A DNA stretch of 6,932 bases from JBKGYG01 sp046546235. Its GTDB lineage: Bacteria > Bacillota > Clostridia > Lachnospirales > DSM-24629. The notes under the pieces were generated by a model, which was not told where the DNA came from, made no database searches, and worked only from the letters and a program-made list of their open reading frames with translations. This document shows positions 1 to 5,218 of the stretch, piece by piece. The position numbers and the translations under genes were made by a program. The DNA lies in assembly GCA_046546235.1 (NCBI GenBank), contig JBKGYG010000073.1, positions 1-6,932 on the forward strand, in the 5' to 3' direction. Position 1 is the stretch's first letter. Each line of letters starts with the position of its first letter.

Positions 1-11
1 AATATTCAATC

Positions 12-55
12 AGCTGGGACAAATCGCGTTGCGAACGTGGCGAAGCCACTTTTGT
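12..55 (+). repeat. 44-bp palindromic repeat, left copy (inverted relative to right copy)
   Basis: The 44 bases at 12-55 are the exact reverse complement of 6888-6931. The element can fold as a three-way junction. The closing stem pairs ACAAA (19-23) with TTTGT (51-55) and extends to 16-18 with 56-58 through G-T, G-C and G-T pairs. Hairpin one is TCGC-GTT-GCGA (24-34). Hairpin two is GTGGC-GAA-GCCAC (37-49). An alternative hairpin CGTT-GCG-AACG (27-37) competes with hairpin one. It looks like a REP- or MITE-type dispersed repeat. No transposase is in the window, so the family is unassigned. Reading rightward, hairpin two is followed by TTTTGT and could act as a weak terminator against antisense entry into the operon. 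Confidence 0.85.
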
Positions 56-124
56 TCTATGTTCTTGGAATAATAATCACACCTAGTTACGATAATTTTA
101 CTCTAACTAAAGGTTGCTCTAACA

Positions 125-166
125 CGAAAGAACCGTCCCCTTGTGCGAAAGAACCATCCCCTTGTG
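125..166. repeat. Two tandem 21-bp repeat units downstream of the operon
   Basis: Bases 125-145 and 146-166 are two head-to-tail 21-bp units that differ at one position (G135 versus A156). Each contains AAAGAACC and TCCCCTTGTG. The pair is enclosed by a 7-bp inverted arm, AACACGA (121-127) against TTGTGTT (162-168), with one G-T pair. On the operon strand the core reads CACAAGGGGACGGTTCTTT. From memory, this resembles short repeats scattered in Firmicutes genomes, sometimes near Y1 (IS200-like or RAYT) transposases; I could not check this. The array starts about 20 bases after the lipoprotein stop, so it would lie in the operon's 3' untranslated region. Confidence 0.75.
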
Positions 167-189
167 TTTAATTTTATTTTATTATATAA

Positions 190-729
190 TTATTCAACAA
201 CAGCCATATATTCAATTGATACTACTTCATTGTTTTCTATCAGAAAAGAAAGCGTTGTATCACCCTTTTCATAAGTATATAACCCTTGATTCTCAGTATA
301 ATTTTCACCATACACTTCTAATACATCATCTAACGAAGAGAAAAGGTAAACTCCCTCTTTAGTAGTAACACTATCATCTAAAAAAATAACTGATAATACA
401 TAATCAACTCCGTCTACTTCATAAGTATGTAATTCAAATCCATTATAAGTATATATTTTATCCATACCATCAAATGCACAGCTAGGTGCTTCAAAATAAT
501 CTAAAGAATCACCTAATTTTTCTACAACTGTTTTAGCTTCTTGATTTATTGCTATAGTAACACCGTTGCTTTCAAATTCAAAACCACTTTCGTCGTTTTG
601 TTTAGTTTTGTCTTTAGTTTGAGTTTTATCATTATCAACTTCAACAGTTTGATTATCCGTTGATGTAGGTTCAGCATCACTACAACCTACTAATAACAAT
701 AATACCAAAAGTATACTCAATTTTTTCAT
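190..729 (-). CDS. Small secreted lipoprotein of unknown function
   Basis: This is a 179-aa protein beginning MKKLSILLVL. I chose the ATG at 729 because a Shine-Dalgarno sequence (AGGTGAG, 736-742) lies just upstream and the product then begins with a textbook lipoprotein signal: two lysines, a hydrophobic stretch and a lipobox LVGC with the lipidated Cys at residue 16. The longer in-frame start at 801 would bury this signal. Residues about 17-50 are a polar, Thr/Asp/Lys-rich linker. The rest is a small alpha/beta-looking domain with APSCAFDG, a Tyr/Phe-rich segment (IYTYNGFELHTYEVDG) and a repeat-like GLYTYEKGDTTLSFLIENN near the end. I recall similar CAFDG lipoproteins in Clostridia, but no function is known to me. 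It is the last gene of the operon, 16 bp after the DltD-like gene, which suggests an accessory role outside the membrane. No classical terminator is visible after it. Confidence 0.85.
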   Translation of the reverse strand: MKKLSILLVLLLLVGCSDAEPTSTDNQTVEVDNDKTQTKDKTKQNDESGFEFESNGVTIAINQEAKTVVEKLGDSLDYFEAPSCAFDGMDKIYTYNGFELHTYEVDGVDYVLSVIFLDDSVTTKEGVYLFSSLDDVLEVYGENYTENQGLYTYEKGDTTLSFLIENNEVVSIEYMAVVE

Positions 730-735
730 ATGCAA

Positions 736-742
736 CTCACCT
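736..742 (-). promoter_or_regulatory. Ribosome binding site that fixes the lipoprotein start
   Basis: On the minus strand AGGTGAG lies six bases upstream of the ATG at 729 and begins three bases after the stop codon of the DltD-like gene (746-748). It favours the 729 start over the longer frame beginning at 801, which would overlap the upstream gene by more than 50 bases and hide the lipobox signal. Confidence 0.7.
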
Positions 743-745
743 TTC

Positions 746-1828
746 TTATTCCTGACTTGGTGGTTTCCCACCATACATTTTAATATAACCATACTCTTCA
801 AGCTCTTTATATTGTCTTTCTTTCATTTCATAATAAAAGTCTATTTTTTCTTGCCATACTTCACTTAGTTTTTCATCATTACGTCTATCTTCCAGTTGAT
901 ATGTATCCCTTAATATTTCGCCAAAATAATCTGTTAGCTTTTCTGCTCCTGACAAATTCAAATGAAGTCCTGCATCATAAGTATCTTCATCAAAGTCAAT
1001 TCCAACTTCATCTATTAAATCAAGAAAATTAATATACATTAAGTCATGTTCTTCTGAATATTCTTCCATTTGAGAATCCCACTCATCGTACCAATGAGGA
1101 TATATTGTAGGTGCCTTTATTAACACTAAGTCTATATCATTATCTTTACATAATTTTACCATACGATCCAGATAATAGTAAGCATTTTCTCCTAATTGAT
1201 AATCCGGTAATTTTTTAGCCTTAGGTATAGACTTTACTGGTTTTACATCTACTCTCATATAGTAACCATTATGAAATAACTTGTCTTTTTTAAACATATA
1301 CTTAAAGTCCTCACCTGTTAACTCGCTCCATCTAGAATGATATCTTAATAAAGGAAAAATATAATCAATAATATTCTCATCTTCCATCATAGATGCTTTA
1401 ATTGATCCTAGCTTTGATTTAGACAATTTCATACCATCTAATGTCATTCTATTATATGCTTCCTTTTGTGGTTCATTATACTTCATAGATAATACATTAA
1501 AAACCACTACATCAGGCTTCTCATATTTCAAAGTTTCTTCTAACAAATAGTAAGATTGCCATATTAATTGTTGTGCACTTCCTCGTATAAAACTAGTTAT
1601 ACCATATTTTTCCCATAAGGTAATAGGCGAAAAAGATTCATACACTTCGCAATCACCTATAAAAATTACATCATGGTTAGCTTCTTCTTTATAATATTCT
1701 TCAATCAAAGAACCTTCAACAATTCCCGACATATACTTAGGCATAAGTAATCTTTGTAGCAAGTTCAGACTTCCCAAAAAAAGACATGTTATAATCAATC
1801 CAGTTATTATCTTTTTCTTTTTCTTCAT
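746..1828 (-). CDS. DltD-like / SGNH-fold membrane-anchored acyl transfer protein with Cys at the nucleophile position
   Basis: This 360-aa protein likely performs the last, extracytoplasmic step of acyl transfer to an envelope polymer, as DltD and AlgX/AlgJ-type SGNH proteins do. The start MKKKKKIITG is followed by one hydrophobic segment (about 7-28), giving an N-in anchor with the domain outside. The block I motif is IFIGDCEVYESFSP (55-68). Cys60 sits where the catalytic Ser of GDS/GSS normally is (codon TGC at 1651-1649). Other SGNH-like blocks are RGSAQQ (82-87), VVVFNVLSMKYNEP (107-120) and YDAGLHLN (284-291), with Asp285 and His289 as candidate triad partners. Residues about 310-350 form a charged, probably helical tail. 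It is somewhat shorter than DltD (about 400 aa). The ATG follows AGGAGG (1834-1839) by five bases, and that site overlaps the TAG stop of the MBOAT gene, so translational coupling is likely. The acyl-transfer role is inferred from context; a hydrolase is the alternative. Confidence 0.85.
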   Translation of the reverse strand: MKKKKKIITGLIITCLFLGSLNLLQRLLMPKYMSGIVEGSLIEEYYKEEANHDVIFIGDCEVYESFSPITLWEKYGITSFIRGSAQQLIWQSYYLLEETLKYEKPDVVVFNVLSMKYNEPQKEAYNRMTLDGMKLSKSKLGSIKASMMEDENIIDYIFPLLRYHSRWSELTGEDFKYMFKKDKLFHNGYYMRVDVKPVKSIPKAKKLPDYQLGENAYYYLDRMVKLCKDNDIDLVLIKAPTIYPHWYDEWDSQMEEYSEEHDLMYINFLDLIDEVGIDFDEDTYDAGLHLNLSGAEKLTDYFGEILRDTYQLEDRRNDEKLSEVWQEKIDFYYEMKERQYKELEEYGYIKMYGGKPPSQE

Positions 1829-1837
1829 AACATCCTC

Positions 1838-3430
1838 CTAGAACTGATTATAAATAAACTGACTTGAATCATACCCTATACCATAAGCTCCGAATATAAC
1901 AATAGCATAAAACATTGCATAATTTACTACATAACGGATTGGTTGAGGTTTTTCTGCTAGCATACATCTTATACTTCCTTTTCTTTGGATTAAACTCACA
2001 GCTACTAGAATTATAACTCCTATTAGCAGGATATAATAATCAGCTAAACTTAACCCAAGTTCCATCAAAGATCCATTAAATAATTCATTAAAATTCCATT
2101 TAGTAAACATGGTACCAAACATTCTAAAAGTAGTTGGAACATCTCTATAGCAATCAAACATTCTTATACTACTCATTAATAATACAGTACGTACTACTTG
2201 AAACAGACGAAAACTCACAGTATGCTTTACATTGTATCTATTATGAAATCTATCATACAATGGAGAAAGCTCTTGAGAAACTAAAATAAAAAAACAATTC
2301 ATTAAACCCCAAACTATAAAGTTCCAACTAGAACCATGCCATAAGCCTGTTGTAAACCAAACAACTATTGTCGCTATATACACTGTAACTCGTTTACCAA
2401 TAGCATCTCCAAATCGTTTCCTACAAGTCTTAGATAGTTTTAACATTGGTTTACAAACTGAAATAGGATAAAACATATATTCTTTAAACCAAGTACCTAA
2501 TGTTATATGCCATCTTCTCCAAAATTCAGCAATAGATTTTGAAAAATATGGTCTAATAAAGTTTTCCTTGATTTTAATACCCATAACTTCAGCGATCCCT
2601 ATAGTAATATCAATCCCACCAGTAAAATCAGCATAAAGTTGTAATGCATAGAACATCATACCAACAAAAACAAAGACTCCTTGGTATTCCCCTGGATTTC
2701 GAACTAATATATTTACAGCCACTAATATACGGTCAGCTATTACCAGTTTTTTAAAATATCCCCACATAATCCTTTGAAGCCCAAAACTAATATTCCTTGA
2801 ATCAAAAGAATGTTTTTCAAAAAGGGTTTTTGATAAATCATCAAACCTATTAATTGGTCCTTGAACTAGCTGTGGAAAAAAAGATACAAATAATGCTAAT
2901 TTGAAAAAATTCTTCTCATAAGTATATTTGCCTCTATAAACATCTATAATATATCCCATAGTTTGGAATGTATAAAATGAAATACCCATTGGAAGTGCAA
3001 TATCCCAAAAAGATAATGTTGTTTTACTTCCAAATGACCCTAATACATAATTTATATTTGCTATTGTAAAATTAGAATATTTCACAATAGCTAAAATACC
3101 AAAGTTCAACAACAAACATAATACAAGCCATTTCCACTGAATAGATTTTATTGATGCTTTGTATTCTTTCTTCTCTTGTCTTGATAATTTACCTTTATTT
3201 TCCTTCAAATAGGTAGACTTTTTATTATGTAATGATCCTATTTTTCTACTGATTATATAAGTAGATATAGTTGTAAATAATATATATAATATGTATTTTG
3301 AACCAGCAAAAAAATAAAATGTATAACTTGCAAACAGAAGTAATATCCATTGATATTTTTTTGGTATCAAATAATAAGTTGCAAATAGTAACACTAGAAA
3401 AATTATGAAACTATATGATGTAAAAAGCAT
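1838..3430 (-). CDS. MBOAT-family O-acyltransferase (AlgI/DltB type)
   Basis: This 530-aa polytopic membrane protein would take the acyl group from the carrier protein in the cytoplasm and pass it to the outer face. Family hallmarks are visible: N-terminal MLFTSYSFIIFLVLLF, LPMGISFYTFQTMGYIIDVY (146-165), FFPQLVQGPI (184-193), LQLYADFTGGIDI (263-275), the re-entrant block RPYFSKSIAEFWRRWHITLG (293-312, His308) and TGLWHGSSWNFIVWGL (361-376), with His365 as the conserved MBOAT histidine. Its length matches AlgI (about 520 aa) better than DltB (about 400 aa). The last residues are SSQFIYNQF, like the DltX C-terminal signature (see findings), with Tyr527 as the key residue. The ATG follows AGGAGG (3436-3441) by five bases; the ACP stop at 3444-3446 lies immediately upstream of that site. 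Pairing with an ACP and an adenylation enzyme points to an amino-acyl donor rather than acetyl-CoA, but the acceptor polymer cannot be read from sequence. Confidence 0.92.
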   Translation of the reverse strand: MLFTSYSFIIFLVLLFATYYLIPKKYQWILLLFASYTFYFFAGSKYILYILFTTISTYIISRKIGSLHNKKSTYLKENKGKLSRQEKKEYKASIKSIQWKWLVLCLLLNFGILAIVKYSNFTIANINYVLGSFGSKTTLSFWDIALPMGISFYTFQTMGYIIDVYRGKYTYEKNFFKLALFVSFFPQLVQGPINRFDDLSKTLFEKHSFDSRNISFGLQRIMWGYFKKLVIADRILVAVNILVRNPGEYQGVFVFVGMMFYALQLYADFTGGIDITIGIAEVMGIKIKENFIRPYFSKSIAEFWRRWHITLGTWFKEYMFYPISVCKPMLKLSKTCRKRFGDAIGKRVTVYIATIVVWFTTGLWHGSSWNFIVWGLMNCFFILVSQELSPLYDRFHNRYNVKHTVSFRLFQVVRTVLLMSSIRMFDCYRDVPTTFRMFGTMFTKWNFNELFNGSLMELGLSLADYYILLIGVIILVAVSLIQRKGSIRCMLAEKPQPIRYVVNYAMFYAIVIFGAYGIGYDSSQFIYNQF

Positions 3431-3443
3431 ATATTCCTCCTAA

Positions 3444-3674
3444 TTAATCTTCATCCGATAATCTTTCAATTAAAGCATATAAAGCTTTTGCAGAATTAAA
3501 ATTTTCTGGGATAATTTCTTCTGCTGGTATAGCAACATCAAACTCACTGTCAATTTCTGATATAAGTGTTATAATATCAAATGAATCTAACACATTAGAA
3601 TCAACTAACTTATCACAGTTTTCAAAATCAACATCTGGGTGTAATTCCTCTAAGATTTCTATTAACTCGTCCAT
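3444..3674 (-). CDS. Acyl carrier protein (DltC-like)
   Basis: This is a 76-aa acidic protein, the normal size of DltC and other stand-alone carrier proteins. The phosphopantetheine attachment motif is NVLDSFDIITLISEID (27-42), with Ser31 as the modified residue in the expected D-S context at the start of helix II. The rest (FDVAIPAEEIIPENFNSAKAL) matches the usual helix III/IV pattern. Its role would be to hold the amino acid activated by the neighbouring ligase as a thioester and present it to the MBOAT protein. It lies 23 bp after the ligase gene and 13 bp before the MBOAT gene. The ATG at 3674 is preceded by AGGGAG (3685-3690) with a 10-base spacer. Position between A and B differs from the classical dltABCD order, where C follows B. 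A dedicated phosphopantetheinyl transferase is not in the window, so a housekeeping enzyme must activate it. Confidence 0.93.
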   Translation of the reverse strand: MDELIEILEELHPDVDFENCDKLVDSNVLDSFDIITLISEIDSEFDVAIPAEEIIPENFNSAKALYALIERLSDED

Positions 3675-3697
3675 AATTTTACATCTCCCTTTTTATT

Positions 3698-5200
3698 TTA
3701 TAATTGCTCTTTTAAATAAACTCTATTAATTTTGCCATTTGCTGTTAAAGGCATTGCTTCTAAGATTATAATACGATTTGGCATCATATATCTTGGTAAC
3801 TTGTCTTTTAGCATAACTGTAATCTCTTTTGTGCTTATATCACCTACATAAAAAAGAACAATTTTTTCTTTTTTATGATTGTAGATACAACAAGCACTTT
3901 TTATTCCATCTATCATATTTACATTAACTTCAATTTCACCAAGCTCAATTCTATGACCCATATGTTTTATTTGATAATCTTTTCTAGATACAAAAACCAG
4001 TTCTTCTCTTTCATTATATTTTCCAAGATCACCAGTTCGATAAATAAGCTCTGGATAAGCATTATTCAATGGATTTTGTACAAATACTTCGTTAGTTCTA
4101 TCAAATTCATTATAATAGCCCATTGTTAGAGATGTCCCTCTAACACATATTTCCCCTATTTCGCCTTTTGAAGGTATTTTATTTTCTTCATTTAATAATA
4201 TAATTTCAGTATTTTTAAATGGTCTCCCAATAGGTATGACCTCGTGATCTTCAAATTCTCGGTCAACTTTATAGTAACAGCACATTCCGGTTGCTTCAGT
4301 AGGCCCATACAAATTTATAAATTTAGAATGTGGTAGTGTTTTTCTCCAGATATTAAACTGTTTCATTGGAAATACTTCACTACCAAAAGCAATAGTATGT
4401 AAATATTTTGGTATTATCTTATCAAACACTTTAAATGCCGATATAATAGTAAGTGCTGATACTACCCAACATACCGTATTAATCTTATATTTATTTAAGT
4501 ATTCCACTAATTTTAAAGGAAACATAAATAATTGTTTTGGTATAATATAAGTTGTTGCTCCATATTTTATTGTTGATAATAATTCTTTTAAACAAGCATC
4601 AAAATATAAAGGTGTCTGATTTCCAAATATCGTTTTTTCATTTACTTCTAATATATCAGAAAGATTGTCTATATAATCTATAACTGAACGATGGCAAGCT
4701 ACAACTCCTTTTGGTACTCCTGTTGATCCAGAAGTAAAAACAATATATATCGGATCCGTATCTATCGCAACTTCTCTAATATTATGTAAGCTTTCTTCAT
4801 CAATACTTGTATTTATAATATCATCAAAAATAAGTGTTTCCCCATTATAATCGAATTTATCTACTAATTCTTTTGAAGGTTCATCACAGATTATAGCTTT
4901 TGGCTTTACATTTTTTAATATTAATTCTATACGAAAATGTGGCATCTCTTCATCTATAGGCACATAGTAATTACCACCATAAACTGCACCAAAAAATGCA
5001 ACTACTGTATTAGGGTGCCTTTTCATAAAAACCACAATAGGTTCTTTATAAATTCCTTTTTTATTTAAAAAAGTTCCTATAGCCCTTCCTTGATTATAAA
5101 CTTCTTGAAATGTTATACCTATTTCTTCATTAGCATATGCTATTTTGTTAGGAACTCTATCGACGGTATGTTCAAGATATTCTAAAATATTGTTTTGCAT
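3698..5200 (-). CDS. Amino-acid adenylating ligase, DltA/NRPS A-domain-like (acyl carrier protein ligase)
   Basis: This stand-alone ANL-superfamily enzyme is about 500 aa, the size of DltA. It would form an aminoacyl-AMP and load the amino acid on the adjacent carrier protein in the cytoplasm. Residue numbers count from the upstream ATG at 5209. Core motifs are A3 YIVFTSGSTGVPKGV (155-169), A4 LYFDACLKEL (201-210; Asp204 is the usual amino-group anchor), A5 NLYGPTEAT (299-307), A7 YRTGDLGKY (390-398), A8 RKDYQIKHMGHRIELGEIE (409-427) and A10 PLTANGKINR (487-496; Lys493 catalytic). All catalytic residues are present. At the position of the DltA Cys associated with D-Ala selection (FCGE) this protein has FGSE (275-278), and Lys208 points to an unusual pocket, so D-alanine should not be assumed. 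I prefer the ATG at 5200 (MQNNILEYLE) because AAGG is adjacent to the 5209 ATG but well spaced for the second. Confidence 0.92.
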   Translation of the reverse strand: MQNNILEYLEHTVDRVPNKIAYANEEIGITFQEVYNQGRAIGTFLNKKGIYKEPIVVFMKRHPNTVVAFFGAVYGGNYYVPIDEEMPHFRIELILKNVKPKAIICDEPSKELVDKFDYNGETLIFDDIINTSIDEESLHNIREVAIDTDPIYIVFTSGSTGVPKGVVACHRSVIDYIDNLSDILEVNEKTIFGNQTPLYFDACLKELLSTIKYGATTYIIPKQLFMFPLKLVEYLNKYKINTVCWVVSALTIISAFKVFDKIIPKYLHTIAFGSEVFPMKQFNIWRKTLPHSKFINLYGPTEATGMCCYYKVDREFEDHEVIPIGRPFKNTEIILLNEENKIPSKGEIGEICVRGTSLTMGYYNEFDRTNEVFVQNPLNNAYPELIYRTGDLGKYNEREELVFVSRKDYQIKHMGHRIELGEIEVNVNMIDGIKSACCIYNHKKEKIVLFYVGDISTKEITVMLKDKLPRYMMPNRIIILEAMPLTANGKINRVYLKEQL

Positions 5201-5209
5201 TTTTTTCAT

Positions 5210-5216
5210 CCTTTTT
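5210..5216 (-). promoter_or_regulatory. Ribosome binding site deciding the ligase start
   Basis: AAAAAGG on the minus strand directly abuts the first ATG (5209), leaving no spacer. It is nine bases from the in-frame second ATG (5200), which is normal spacing. This favours translation from 5200 and a 500-aa product lacking the first three residues, MKK. Confidence 0.6.
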
Positions 5217-5218
5217 AT

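Noticed and set aside
12..58. tRNA or tRNA-like gene suggested by the cloverleaf-like fold
   Set aside because: Only two arms besides the closing stem, stems of 4-5 bp, no anticodon arm or T-loop consensus, and too short for a tRNA.
81..114. Hairpin ACCTAGTTA / TAACTAAAGGT as an operon terminator
   Set aside because: Nine pairs with a 2-base bulge and a 14-base AT-rich loop; weak, lacking a GC core and a T-run in the transcribed direction. The direct CTCTAAC repeats at 101-107 and 117-123 are too short to interpret.
125..166. CRISPR-like array
   Set aside because: Two units directly abut with no spacers and no cas genes are present.
141..362. Plus-strand open frame of 73 codons
   Set aside because: It starts inside the tandem repeat, runs antisense through the lipoprotein gene, and its product shows no recognisable domain and no convincing ribosome binding site.
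730..801. Extended N-terminus for the lipoprotein starting at 801
   Set aside because: It would overlap the DltD-like gene by 56 bases and place 24 polar residues before a perfect lipoprotein signal; the site at 736-742 supports 729.
3875..4129. Plus-strand open frame of 84 codons
   Set aside because: It lies wholly antisense to the ligase, which has all core motifs here; the product is a low-complexity Ile/Phe/Ser-rich shadow.
746..5200. Naming the genes dltA, dltC, dltB and dltD
   Set aside because: Gene order, MBOAT size and C-terminus, the Cys nucleophile and the ligase pocket all depart from characterised Dlt proteins, so these symbols would imply an unproven D-alanine/teichoic acid function.
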